Part shown: positions 36,247 through 44,406 of the stretch, in pieces
How the letters are laid out: the number at the start of each line of letters is the position of its first letter
How positions within the stretch are numbered: the stretch's first letter is position 1
Origin: CAIUGU01 sp963819685
GTDB lineage: Bacteria > Pseudomonadota > Gammaproteobacteria > Steroidobacterales > Steroidobacteraceae
NCBI GenBank assembly: GCA_963819685.1
Contig: CAWFXI010000008.1
Location: 186,001-250,000 of the forward strand
Direction: 5' to 3'
Length of the DNA stretch: 64,000 bases
The notes under the pieces: generated by a model
What the model was told of the DNA's origin: nothing
Seen by the model: the letters and a program-made list of their open reading frames with translations, nothing else
Databases searched by the model: none
Program-made: the position numbers and the translations under genes

Positions 36247-36727
36247 CGTCCGCGTCACGCTCTCGATCACGATCGGCTTCCACCGGTACATCCTGATGGC
36301 CGCCTTTGTTGCTGGTCTTGACCGCGACGATGGCGTCGACGACTTCCATGCCGGATGTCACCTTGCCGAACACGGCATAACCGAAGCTGCCGGGCCGGTT
36401 GTCGAGGAAGTCGTTGTCGGCGACATTGATGAAAAACTGCGCCGTGGCGCTGTTGACATCGTTGGTGCGCGCCATCGACAGCGTACCGCGGGTGTTCTTG
36501 AGGCCGTTCTTCGCCTCATTGATGATCGGTGCAAGAGTGGCTTTCTGCTTCATGTCGGCAGTCATGCCGCCGCCCTGGATCATGAAGCCGGGGATCACCC
36601 GATGGAATACGGTGCCGGCAAAATGACCGTTGTCCACATAGGCAAGGAAGTTTTCGGTCGAGACCGGCGCCTCGTCGGCGAACAGTTCAACGCTGAACTC
36701 ACCCTTGGACGTCTTGAACTTGAGCAC
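36232..36727 (-). CDS. cyclophilin-type peptidyl-prolyl isomerase (C-terminal frameshift)
   Basis: A single cyclophilin domain similar to E. coli PpiB: NFLAYVDNGHFAGTVFHRVIPGFMIQGGG, NGLKNTRGTLSMART, SATAQFFINVADNDFLD, GYAVFGKVTSGMEVVD and HQDVP. I take GTG 36727 because it follows an AGGA site and starts exactly at the family N-terminus (VLKFKTSKGEF). The raw frame ends DRDRERDADGA at 36239. Dropping one base near 36284 gives the family ending IVIESVT and a stop at 36232. It catalyses proline isomerisation in folding; with no signal peptide it is cytosolic. Confidence 0.88.
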
Positions 36728-36752
36728 TTGGCTTCCTACGCTAAGGTCTTTC

Positions 36753-36775
36753 GGTTCACGGTTCACGCATCACGG
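36753..36775. repeat. short TTCACG heptamer repeat past the prmC gene
   Basis: Three units of the GGTTCACG / GTTCACGC / ATCACGG type cover the prmC stop codon and lead to the ppiase gene. This is the smallest member of the array family in this window and has no clear opposing arm. Confidence 0.55.
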
Positions 36776-37621
36776 CCCAGGCCACCGGCCTTCCGTGACA
36801 CGTTCATGGCCCGCCAGATCGGCGTGGGAGGTTACGTGAGTGAAGCCAGTCACTTCAAGCAGATTCCGAATCGTCCCGGCCTGCTGCCAGCCATGCTCAA
36901 GGACCAGCCAACCGCCCGGCTGGAGGTGCAGGGGGGCTCCAGAGACAATCTGCTCCACGCATTCGAGGCCAGTGCTCCCTGCAATGAGCGCCATCTCCGG
37001 CTCATACGCCCGCACCCCGGGTTCCAGATCGGGATCGTCAGCCGCGATATAGGGAGGGTTACTGGTGATGACGTCAAAGCGCTCACCTGCGACGGGTGCG
37101 TACCAGCTGCCCACGAGAAAACGGACGCGATCCAGCTTGAGTCGCCGGGCGTTGCGTTGCGCGAGATTCAAGGCGTCTGGCGACAGATCGGTCGCAATTA
37201 CCCGGGCCTGAGGTCTTTCGCTCGCAATGGCGAGCGCGATGGCGCCGCTACCGGTGGCGAGGTCCAGCACCCTCGCCGGATCGTGATCGGCAAGATGAGT
37301 CAACGCGCGCTCGACGACGAGTTCCGTTTCCGGGCGAGGGACCAGTACCTGTGGTCCCACCTCCAACGTGAGCGTCCAGAAATCCTGGAAGCCGGTCAGG
37401 TAGGCAACCGGCTCACCCTGCTGTCGGCGCTCGATCAATGACTGATACTTTCTGTATTGCTCTTGAGTAGCCGGGCGCTCCGGAGCAGCCCTGAACGTGC
37501 TGCGCGACTGCCCGGTCACGGCAGCCAGCAACAATTCGGCATCGAGCTGCGGTGATGACGACAGTCCCTGCAACGCCTCCGCGCCGGATCGCAGCAGGGG
37601 TCCGAAAGCGGTTGCATCCAC
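36770..37621 (-). CDS. prmC: release-factor glutamine N5-methyltransferase PrmC
   Basis: 283 residues: an N-terminal helical domain that binds release factor (LDAELLLAAVTGQSR, RRQQGEPVAYLTGFQDFW), the motif VLVPRPETELVV, the SAM site VLDLATGSGAIALAIA, and the catalytic NPPY (SNPPYIAADDPDL). It methylates the Gln of the GGQ motif in RF1 and RF2. The usual neighbour prfA is about 13 kb away at 50.9-52.0 kb, next to hemA, so the common hemA-prfA-prmC order is split here. Confidence 0.93.
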   Translation of the reverse strand: MDATAFGPLLRSGAEALQGLSSSPQLDAELLLAAVTGQSRSTFRAAPERPATQEQYRKYQSLIERRQQGEPVAYLTGFQDFWTLTLEVGPQVLVPRPETELVVERALTHLADHDPARVLDLATGSGAIALAIASERPQARVIATDLSPDALNLAQRNARRLKLDRVRFLVGSWYAPVAGERFDVITSNPPYIAADDPDLEPGVRAYEPEMALIAGSTGLECVEQIVSGAPLHLQPGGWLVLEHGWQQAGTIRNLLEVTGFTHVTSHADLAGHERVTEGRWPGP

Positions 37622-37643
37622 TCCGGTGGTTCAGTCTGTTGCT

Positions 37644-38192
37644 TTAGCGGCCAAACATGCGCTGCATCAGTCCATCGTGCTTGATGAACTGGTGATAGAG
37701 CGCCGCCGCGATATGAACGATGACCAGCACTGCCAGCGCCCACGACAGGATCATGTGCAATCCCTCCGCCTGTTCATGCAGCGCGGGATTCTCGTTCGTG
37801 GCAATCGCGGGCACGGGAATGAAGCCAAACAGCTTCGCATCCAGCGGCGCACGAAACGTACCTGCCAGTACCCATCCCGCAAATGAAGCGCCCAGCATCA
37901 GCACATACAGGCCCCAATGGCCGATGTGTGCTGCGATGCGTTCCCAGGCAGCGGAGCCGGCCGGCGCTGCCGGAACGACATTCATCCACCTCCAGAGCAG
38001 GCGCAGCACGGTCAGTGCCAGCAAGGCATAGCCAATTGATGCGTGCCATGAGTAGTGATACAGGCGCGCTTCGCGCGGCGGGAACTCCGTCATCCACCAG
38101 CCGTGAATGATCAGGGTCAGGATCAGCAGCGCTCCGACGCCATGGAGTGCGCGGGCGATCGTCCCCCAGCGTGTGGTCAGGTTACCCAGCAT
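37644..38192 (-). CDS. cytochrome b561-family membrane protein
   Basis: 182 residues with four helices and the paired His pattern of bacterial cytochrome b561: RALHGVGALLILTLIIHGWW, HYSWHASIGYALLALTVLRLLWRW, HWGLYVLMLGASFAGWVL and ILSWALAVLVIVHIAAALYHQFI. It carries two haem b groups and moves electrons in the inner membrane. It starts 72 bp after the end of the five-gene acyl cluster on the same strand, so it could be its last member, but the gap leaves this open. Confidence 0.88.
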   Translation of the reverse strand: MLGNLTTRWGTIARALHGVGALLILTLIIHGWWMTEFPPREARLYHYSWHASIGYALLALTVLRLLWRWMNVVPAAPAGSAAWERIAAHIGHWGLYVLMLGASFAGWVLAGTFRAPLDAKLFGFIPVPAIATNENPALHEQAEGLHMILSWALAVLVIVHIAAALYHQFIKHDGLMQRMFGR

Positions 38193-38264
38193 GGCGACTA
38201 CTCCTTCTTGTTATCTGCGGTGGCGGGTGGCGCGCCGCATTGTTCGTCTACGGCCAGTCTGGCG

Positions 38265-38927
38265 TCAACCCTGCTTCGACTTCACCTTGGCGATCACAGC
38301 GGCGATGTCCTGTCGGCGCCCACTGTCTGCCGTTTCGCGGTTGGGCCGTGGCGGGGCGGCCAGCGCCCTGTCGAGAAAGCGAAGTGCCTGCACGTAGTCG
38401 CCGTGGTCGTACAGGAATTCGCCGTAGAAATAGTTTGAATCGATGCCGGCGGGGTTGAGCGCAAGGCCCTTCTCCAGGTACTCACGGGCTTTCTTGTCGT
38501 TGCCGAAGCCGATGGGAAAGCCGGGAACCTTGGAATAGAGGGAACCCAGGCTGGTATACGCGGAGCCGTCCAGCACGTTGCCGTCGATCTTCAGGGCCGC
38601 CTCAAATCGATCACGTGCCTGTTTGGCAAGCCCGAGAGCACCGAGACCCCCCTTGGCGCCGGCATAGGTACTGAGCACGATGCCTTCCCAGACCAGCGCT
38701 TCCGGCTTGGCCGGATTACGCTGGGTGAATGCGGCTGCGCGCTCGCTCAAGGATGCAAATGCAGCTTCTCGTGCAGAACCGGCAGGTGTCTGGTAGTTCG
38801 CAGAGGCCCAGGCCTGCTGGATCGCCAGCAGTTCGGCATCGAAATCGGCAGGGGCGGCCATCGCCGTCGAACTGGCAACGACGAACAGCCAGGACAGGAT
38901 CAGGGATCTGAGGAAGGTCGGATTCAT
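38265..38927 (-). CDS. secreted TPR-like protein of the acyl cluster
   Basis: 220 residues with a signal peptide (SSTAMA-APADFD) and TPR-like helices (EALVWEGIVLSTYAGAK, AKQARDRFEAALKIDG, SAYTSLGSLYSKVPGFPIGFGNDKKAREYLEKGLALNP, DYVQALRFLDRALAAP). It is periplasmic and probably a scaffold or carrier. It overlaps the SDR gene by ATGA, making it the last gene of the tightly packed cluster. It has no enzyme motif that I recognise. Confidence 0.7.
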   Translation of the reverse strand: MNPTFLRSLILSWLFVVASSTAMAAPADFDAELLAIQQAWASANYQTPAGSAREAAFASLSERAAAFTQRNPAKPEALVWEGIVLSTYAGAKGGLGALGLAKQARDRFEAALKIDGNVLDGSAYTSLGSLYSKVPGFPIGFGNDKKAREYLEKGLALNPAGIDSNYFYGEFLYDHGDYVQALRFLDRALAAPPRPNRETADSGRRQDIAAVIAKVKSKQG

Positions 38928-39802
38928 GGGATCACCGTGGATTCTGAATGGAGAGGAGTGTGTGCGACGAAGTCGTGTTCACTGGCAGAGGCTGCGCGCG
39001 CAAATTTCCTGATGACGGGCAATTGCCTTGCGATCGAGGCGTCAACCAGGCGCGGCAGCAGCGCATTGATCCTGACGAAGAGCTTTTCCGGCCAGCCAAA
39101 CGTGGCTTCATTCCGGTCGGCCTCAAGCAGGGCACAGAGTTCCCGCGCGACGTCCCTTGGCGTATCCGTCGCAACGCCGAGCTCTTCGTTCAGGGCGTCA
39201 ACTGCACTGGCGTTGAAGTCTGTTTGCGTCGCGCGGGGTGCGAAATAGTGAACGCGGACACTGGTCTTCTCGAGTTCACGGCGCAGCGCTTCACTGAAGC
39301 CACGCAATGCGAACTTGCTTGCCGAATACACGGCGAAGCCGGGATACCCGATGGCACCGAAGACGGAGCCGATATTGACGATGTGCGCTTCCTCGCGCGA
39401 CTGCAGGTGGGGCAGCAGGCTGCGGCACAGCATCAGGGGTGCCATGACATTGGTCCTGATGGCCGTTTCGATGTCTGCCTCAGTGAGGTCTTCAAGCAGT
39501 GCAAAATCACTCACACCCGCGTTGTTGATCAGTATGTCGATACCCCCCAGCCACTGACGTGCGAACGCAGCGAGTTGTTCGCGATCGGCTGCCCTGGCGA
39601 GATCAGCGCTGTACACACCGATCGAGTCCAGGGTCCCGCCTGACCCTCCCGACATCAACAGGCTCCGGGTTCGTTCCAGGGCGGCCTGGCTGCGGCCCGT
39701 GAGCAATACCCGCGCCCCCCGTGCCAGTAGTGATCGGGCGAATTCGCTGCCGATGCCGCCGCTGCCGCCCGTAATCAGTACGTTCCTGCCCGCGAGCTTC
39801 AA
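38924..39802 (-). CDS. short-chain dehydrogenase/reductase of the acyl cluster
   Basis: 292-residue classical SDR: TGGSGGIG for NAD(P) binding, NNAG (INNAGVSDFA), catalytic Ser in NIGSVFGAIGYPG and YSASK with Tyr and Lys. A basic residue after the beta-2 strand (LTGRSQ) suggests NADP. The C-terminal extension LFVRINALLPRLVDASI is hydrophobic and might bind membrane or lipid. It overlaps both neighbours by four bases and so is co-translated with them. A fatty aldehyde, ketone or acyl substrate is plausible from context. Confidence 0.85.
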   Translation of the reverse strand: MKLAGRNVLITGGSGGIGSEFARSLLARGARVLLTGRSQAALERTRSLLMSGGSGGTLDSIGVYSADLARAADREQLAAFARQWLGGIDILINNAGVSDFALLEDLTEADIETAIRTNVMAPLMLCRSLLPHLQSREEAHIVNIGSVFGAIGYPGFAVYSASKFALRGFSEALRRELEKTSVRVHYFAPRATQTDFNASAVDALNEELGVATDTPRDVARELCALLEADRNEATFGWPEKLFVRINALLPRLVDASIARQLPVIRKFARAASASEHDFVAHTPLHSESTVIP

Positions 39803-40488
39803 GCGGTTCTCCTATCCGGGACGATCGTGTGTGGCTGTGCGGCGGCTTCGAGCGTCCGGAACACATTGCCGTACAACCAGTAAAACGTGCGCGCATTGGT
39901 GACGACGGCTTCTCGATCAGCTTCATGCTCAAGCCTGTTCAGAATGCTCGCCAGGTGATGGACATGCTGCTGGTCGAGTTCGCCGTGACTGCGCAAATAG
40001 GTCATCGCCCGAGGTGGCAGATCCAGCGACTGCTGGATACGTTCAGCTGCGCGCAACGCGAGTGCGACGCTCGTGCCCTCAAGCACATGAACCATGCCGA
40101 AGAAACCGATCGGGTTGCGGCGACTGACGACATCGTAGGCAAAACCGACCATTGCATCGGTAGCAGTCGCGGGTAGCGAACGGGCCGCGGCTGTCCGGTC
40201 ACCACCGGCGTGTTCGATGTCGTTCAGGATCCATTCGTCATGACCGAGTTCTTCCTCGATGTAGTGCGCGATCTCGGGAAGCAGCCAGGGATGCGAGGCT
40301 GCCAGTCGTGACCCCGCGGCCATCATCAGCGGGACGGTATGGCGAACGTGGTGGTAGGCCTGCGTCAGGAATGCGACATACAGGTCTTTGGAAATCCTGC
40401 CCGCGAGGGCCTGCTGGATGACAGGTGCGGTCACCAGCCACGTGCGGTCCGCAGCAGTACGCAACTCGAGTTCTTGCTGAAAAGTCAT
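39799..40488 (-). CDS. haem-oxygenase-like (TenA/HDO-type) iron-containing oxidase of the acyl cluster
   Basis: 229 residues of the haem-oxygenase-like, iron-containing redox family, the group that includes UndA and CADD. Candidate metal ligands are spread as in that family: His46/His47/His50 (AYHHVRH), Glu80 and His83 in EELGHDE (ExxH), Glu137 in HVLEGTS, and His168, Asp172 and His175 in HGELDQQHVHH. It is not a plain TenA thiaminase, as no active-site Cys is seen. UndA-type proteins cleave fatty acids with O2. Placed beside an acyl-adenylating enzyme and an SDR, an acyl or amine substrate is likely. Its real reaction is unknown. Confidence 0.78.
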   Translation of the reverse strand: MTFQQELELRTAADRTWLVTAPVIQQALAGRISKDLYVAFLTQAYHHVRHTVPLMMAAGSRLAASHPWLLPEIAHYIEEELGHDEWILNDIEHAGGDRTAAARSLPATATDAMVGFAYDVVSRRNPIGFFGMVHVLEGTSVALALRAAERIQQSLDLPPRAMTYLRSHGELDQQHVHHLASILNRLEHEADREAVVTNARTFYWLYGNVFRTLEAAAQPHTIVPDRRTA

Positions 40489-40505
40489 GGGATATCAGTG
40501 CACCT

Positions 40506-41999
40506 TCAGGCTACGGCGGAAGTTGGCGAAGTGGCGGCGTCGTTGACATACAGCCTGGCGATCGCATCCTGGTAGCGGGCGATGATGGCCGCGCGCCGCG
40601 GACGGCCGTTGGCGGTCAGCGTTCCTTCTGCAAACGTAAACGGCTTGTCAGCACGCACCCAGCCGCGAACGGCTGCATAGTCGGGCAAGCGGCTGTTGGC
40701 ATTCTCGATCGCAACGTCGATCAGGTGGTCGGGTATGCCGGGCGTCGCTGGAGACACAACCGCTACGACGAAAGGCCGGCCCTCACCGGTCACGATGACC
40801 TGGCCGATCGCCAGGGCTTCGAGCAGCAAGGTCTCGATCCACTCGGGCGAAATGTTGCGACCGAGGCTGGTGATGAAGACGTTACCGAGACGGCCACGAA
40901 TATGCAGATAGCCGTCGGCATCGATCTCGCCCAGATCACCAGTGGCGACTTCTTCGGGCGGCGACTGCGGGTGACCCAGATATCCAAGCGACAGCGAGCC
41001 GCGTACGTGGATTTGTCCAGCAGCGTCGATGCGAACGCGGGCGTACGGTAGCGGGCGGCCTGCGCTGCCGACACATGACGCGCCAGGCAGATTCAGGCTG
41101 ACGACGGAGGTGCATTCGGTGAGGCCATACCCTTCGTAAGCGGGCAGACCAGCAGCGTGGGCCCGGGCCAGCAACTCTCGCGGGACCGCCGCTCCTCCGA
41201 CCGCAATGAACGTCAGCGATGCAGGTGCTTTCCAGCCTTGTTCTGCCGCGATGACCAGCAATTTCAGCAACTCCGGTACCAGGATCAGGCTGTTCGGCTG
41301 CTGCGCAGCGATCGTCGCCAGCAGGCGTGACGCATCGATACCGCCGTAGCTCATCCCGATGGTCTTGAGTGACGGCACGATGCAGGTTGCGCCGGCAAGC
41401 AGGGGCGCATAAACGCCCGCCAGGTTTTCGAGCAACGTAGGTAGAGGCAGCAGACACAGATGCCGCTTCACCCCGAGGCTTCTTGACTGCGCAGCCAGCG
41501 TGCGAGCGACTGTGAGGGGACCCTCCACACCGAGGCACACGCCTTTCGGCGTGCCGGTGCTCCCGGACGTGTAGGTGACTTTGACAGTGCCGATGGGTGC
41601 CACTGCGGCGACCTGCGCTGACGAATATGACAACAGCATCAAGCCGCTGGTCGGCGACTGACCGATTACCTTCAAGCCGGGGAGTATTTTTGCAAGGCGA
41701 TCTGGCTGGTCAGTCAACAGGCGATCGATGCCGGCATCCTCGAGTACATGCTGAACCTGCGCGGGCGTGAAGTAGGCGGGAACAGGCACGTGCAGGGCGC
41801 GATTCTCGAGTAGCGCCAGATCAGCAATGACCCAGGCAGCGCCGTTGTCCGCAAGCAGTGCGTAGCGGACGCCGCCCGTCTCCGAGAGCCAGCTGCGCTC
41901 GGCTTCTACAGCCGCCGCGAGTTCAGCCGCGGTCCAGACGCTGTTCTCGCTGACGAGTGAAACCGTCTCAGGCGGCAGTGAGCGAAGCGCTTCAAGCAC
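40506..41999 (-). CDS. acyl-adenylating enzyme (AMP-binding family) of the acyl cluster
   Basis: 497 residues, ANL superfamily: P-loop TYTSGSTGTPKGV (about 142-154), YEGYGLTE, TGDLGEIDADGYLHIRGR and ISPEWIE. The C-terminal A10 motif reads LTANGRPRRAAI, so the usual catalytic Lys appears to be Arg. The protein is shorter than typical FadD-type ligases (about 550-600). It overlaps the thermostable-hemolysin gene by 8 bp and precedes the diiron protein by 17 bp. It probably activates a fatty or other acyl chain for the other cluster enzymes. A CoA or carrier acceptor cannot be decided. Confidence 0.83.
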   Translation of the reverse strand: MLEALRSLPPETVSLVSENSVWTAAELAAAVEAERSWLSETGGVRYALLADNGAAWVIADLALLENRALHVPVPAYFTPAQVQHVLEDAGIDRLLTDQPDRLAKILPGLKVIGQSPTSGLMLLSYSSAQVAAVAPIGTVKVTYTSGSTGTPKGVCLGVEGPLTVARTLAAQSRSLGVKRHLCLLPLPTLLENLAGVYAPLLAGATCIVPSLKTIGMSYGGIDASRLLATIAAQQPNSLILVPELLKLLVIAAEQGWKAPASLTFIAVGGAAVPRELLARAHAAGLPAYEGYGLTECTSVVSLNLPGASCVGSAGRPLPYARVRIDAAGQIHVRGSLSLGYLGHPQSPPEEVATGDLGEIDADGYLHIRGRLGNVFITSLGRNISPEWIETLLLEALAIGQVIVTGEGRPFVVAVVSPATPGIPDHLIDVAIENANSRLPDYAAVRGWVRADKPFTFAEGTLTANGRPRRAAIIARYQDAIARLYVNDAATSPTSAVA

Positions 42000-42591
42000 G
42001 CGCCTTCCTCCTCATGAGTGTGCCCAGTGCGTTCGCGAGACAAACGCCGTCAGGCAGGTAACCCGCCATCACCCTGGGATCTGCCGCGTAGTAGCTTCCC
42101 CAGTCATCAGGTCGCGCGGCAACCTGGGCGGCCGATGCCGGTGCGAGTTCCAGCAACGGTGCGTTCAGGCTTTGCAGAATCCTCCGGACTCCGGCAGTCG
42201 CCGTAAAGACAACCCAGCGGTGGCCGCGATCGAGTAGCAGCTGTGGCAGTAACGCCACCAGTTGGCGCGCGGCGCGGCAACCGCCACCGGCGAGATTGCC
42301 TACCTCGACGACTGCTGCTCGCTCAACGTCTTCGTGGATCCGCTCGGACAACGCTGCCTCTACCGGCTGGGACAGATAGGCTTCGAGATACAGCGACTCC
42401 TCGTGCGCGCTGCGTAAGCCGGCGACGCTGCACAAGCGACCGGACGCATCACGGAAAGCCGCGAGCGTCGGCATGAAAGTGCGCACCCGTGCCCCGTGCC
42501 TGCGTGCAAAGGCGTCCTGGACGAAGGATTCGAGCTCTTGCCGACCCGGATTGCCAGGCTCGTAAACTTCGAAAGCGCGTGTTGTGATCAC
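41992..42591 (-). CDS. thermostable-hemolysin family protein, first gene of the acyl cluster
   Basis: 199 residues resembling the thermostable hemolysin (delta-VPH-like) family: QDAFARRHGARVRTFMPTLAAF, SLYLEAYLSQPVEAAL, VVEVGNLAGGGCRAARQLVALLP and DWGSYYAADPRVMAGYL. There is no signal peptide or transmembrane helix, which fits poorly with a secreted toxin. The layout (a mixed alpha/beta core with VVEVGNL) recalls N-acyltransferases of the GNAT/LuxI type, so an acyl-transfer role is a fair alternative to hemolysis. Its partners are an acyl ligase, a diiron oxidase and an SDR. Confidence 0.75.
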   Translation of the reverse strand: MITTRAFEVYEPGNPGRQELESFVQDAFARRHGARVRTFMPTLAAFRDASGRLCSVAGLRSAHEESLYLEAYLSQPVEAALSERIHEDVERAAVVEVGNLAGGGCRAARQLVALLPQLLLDRGHRWVVFTATAGVRRILQSLNAPLLELAPASAAQVAARPDDWGSYYAADPRVMAGYLPDGVCLANALGTLMRRKARA

Positions 42592-42748
42592 AGGACTCCT
42601 GTCGCGATTCGCGGATTGCCGCCGGTGCCCATGAGACGGGCGGCTGACAGGGAATCAATCGGCCGTGGTCGGCTCTTTTTGGCGACAACGATTGATTTTC
42701 CGTGCCGGGAGCGTCAAATGGTGCGAACGAAATACAGTGTGGGCACGC

Positions 42749-43363
42749 TTGGACAACGACACAGATCTGGTGCGAAAGATGCTGGCAGGCGATGAGCGCG
42801 CCTTCCACGCGTTTTTTGACGACTATTTTCCGCGTGTCTACCGGTTCGCATTGCCGCGCCTCGGCAGGCAGGAAGATGCCGCCAGGGATGTCGTGCAGGC
42901 GGCGATGACGAAAGCGATTCGCAACCTCAAGAACTATCGGGGTGAAGCGGCATTGTTCACGTGGATCTGCCAGATTTGCCGGCGCGAGATCGTCGACTAT
43001 GTGCGCGCTCACCGGCGACGGACGGACAAGGTCGTGCTGATCGATGACAGTCCTGAAGTGCGGGCGGCGCTGGAAGCAGTCGAGGCTCCCGACACAGACA
43101 ACCCGGTGGCCAGCCTCGATCGCGAGGAAACGGCACGACTCGTTCGCTCACTGCTCGACAGATTGCCGTCCCGCTACGGCGACGTACTGGAATGGAAGTA
43201 TGTCGAGGGACTGTCAGTCGAGGAAATCGGCGCCCAGCTCGGCATCGGGCATACAGCGGCGCAGTCGATGCTTGCACGCGCGCGCGTCGCGTTTCGTGAG
43301 GCCCTGGATACGGTTTTCGGATCGACAGCGGACGATGTGCTGTCGAGCCTCTTGACACGGTAG
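42749..43363 (+). CDS. ECF-type sigma factor
   Basis: About 204 residues from TTG 42749 (GTG 42737 and an open frame to 42665 are alternatives; no strong ribosome site decides). Region 2: DERAFHAFFDDYFPRVYRFALPRL, EDAARDVVQAAMTKAIRNLKNYRGEAALFTWICQICRREIVDYVR. Region 4: LPSRYGDVLEWKYVEGLSVEEIGAQLGIGHTAAQSMLARARVAFRE. It is followed 10 bp later by a FecR-like gene, the normal sigma/anti-sigma pairing. Confidence 0.88.
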   Translation: MDNDTDLVRKMLAGDERAFHAFFDDYFPRVYRFALPRLGRQEDAARDVVQAAMTKAIRNLKNYRGEAALFTWICQICRREIVDYVRAHRRRTDKVVLIDDSPEVRAALEAVEAPDTDNPVASLDREETARLVRSLLDRLPSRYGDVLEWKYVEGLSVEEIGAQLGIGHTAAQSMLARARVAFREALDTVFGSTADDVLSSLLTR

Positions 43364-43373
43364 GTACTCGATC

Positions 43374-44336
43374 ATGAGCGACCAGAATCGGGAAGAACTG
43401 GACGATGCCGCGATTGCCAAGCTGCTGCGTCAGGCGGGCAAGCGGGACCTGCCGCCTGCGGAATTTGCGGAGCAACTCAGGGCATCGCTCAAGGAGGAAT
43501 GGCTGCTGCAGGTGGAACAGCGTGCCCGGAGCCGTCGACGCTGGAGTATCGCCGGTGCTGCGGTGGCTGCGGTGGCGCTCTTCGGTGTCGGCTTGAATGT
43601 CTGGCTGGCAACGCCGGAGCGTCAGGTCGTGGCCCGCGTCGTGCAGTCCGTCGGCGCCGCCACGCAAGCGCCTGCCGAACAGGTGATACACAGTGGCGAT
43701 CGCTTGACGACCGGTGCCGACAGCCGCATGGCGATCGTCATCGGGGCAGGCATTTCCCTGCGACTCGATGAGAATACGGAGGTCCTTGTCGATTCCGGCG
43801 AACACCTCACCATTTCCCGGGGCGCGGTGTATGTCGACGCGGGCAAGGACACGAGTCTGCGTCAACCGCTCACGGTGCAGACGGCATACGGCAGCATCCG
43901 GCATCTCGGCACGCAGTATGAAGTGCGGTTGCTCGACGCTGCGCTCAGCGTCTGTGTGCGCGAGGGGCGTATCGTACTGGACCGTGACGACGCAGCCTTG
44001 CAGGGTACTGCGGGTGAGCAGCTGCTGGTATCAGACACCGGCAATGTGGAGCGGCTTCCCGTTGCTGCCGATGCGCCTACATGGAACTGGATCGCCGTCG
44101 TGACCCCTGTGATCGAAATCGACAACCGTCCATTGACCGAATTCCTGACCTGGGCGGGGCGCGAGCTCGGGCGTGAGGTGGTTTTTGCATCACCTGCGGC
44201 GCAGGCCCAGGCAGGTCAGGTAATCCTCCGCGGCTCCGTGACGGGACTGACACCCGATCAGGCAGTCGATGCAGTGCTGGCATCGACTCCACTCACTGCA
44301 GAACGTGCTCCAGGAACCCTGCAGATCCGCGATTGA
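43374..44336 (+). CDS. FecR-domain anti-sigma protein with STN-like C-terminus
   Basis: 320 residues: a cytoplasmic N-terminus, one membrane helix (WSIAGAAVAAVALFGVGLNVWL), a FecR domain (DRLTTGADSRMAIVIGAGISLRLDENTEVLV, YGSIRHLGTQYEVRLLD, VREGRIVLDRD), and a C-terminal ~75 residues (IDNRPLTEFLTWAGRELGREVVFASP, VILRGSVTGLTPDQAVDAVLAST) that look like a secretin/TonB short N-terminal (STN) domain. It probably passes an outer-membrane signal to the sigma factor encoded just upstream. The TonB receptor at 46.9-49.3 kb has its own STN domain and is the obvious candidate partner. Confidence 0.82.
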   Translation: MSDQNREELDDAAIAKLLRQAGKRDLPPAEFAEQLRASLKEEWLLQVEQRARSRRRWSIAGAAVAAVALFGVGLNVWLATPERQVVARVVQSVGAATQAPAEQVIHSGDRLTTGADSRMAIVIGAGISLRLDENTEVLVDSGEHLTISRGAVYVDAGKDTSLRQPLTVQTAYGSIRHLGTQYEVRLLDAALSVCVREGRIVLDRDDAALQGTAGEQLLVSDTGNVERLPVAADAPTWNWIAVVTPVIEIDNRPLTEFLTWAGRELGREVVFASPAAQAQAGQVILRGSVTGLTPDQAVDAVLASTPLTAERAPGTLQIRD

Positions 44337-44345
44337 TTCTCGCAG

Positions 44346-44402
44346 TTTCCCCCGTCTAATCAGGTAGACCACGCATCCCGATCCGGATGCGTGCGGGGGA
44401 AA
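44346..44402 (+). promoter_or_regulatory. three-way-junction RNA element upstream of the BamA-like gene
   Basis: 57 bases that fold without a mismatch. The outer stem is TTTCCCCC (44346-44353) with GGGGGAAA (44395-44402). Inside it are hairpin 1, GTCTA/TAGAC with a 6-base loop, and hairpin 2, ACGCATCC/GGATGCGT with a 6-base loop. It fills the gap between the fecR stop and the TTG at 44407. The GGGGGA arm sits at ribosome-site distance (6 bases) from that TTG and would be hidden when folded. Function is inferred; it lacks a terminator U-run. Confidence 0.65.
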
Positions 44403-44406
44403 TTCC

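Noticed and set aside
42592..42748. Extension of the ECF sigma factor to the upstream ATG at 42665
   Set aside because: The extra N-terminal residues do not resemble sigma region 2 and lack a ribosome site; a later TTG or GTG start fits better.
44346..44402. Possible tRNA or rho-independent terminator
   Set aside because: Only 57 bases with two inner hairpins, no T arm or CCA, and no U-run on either strand.
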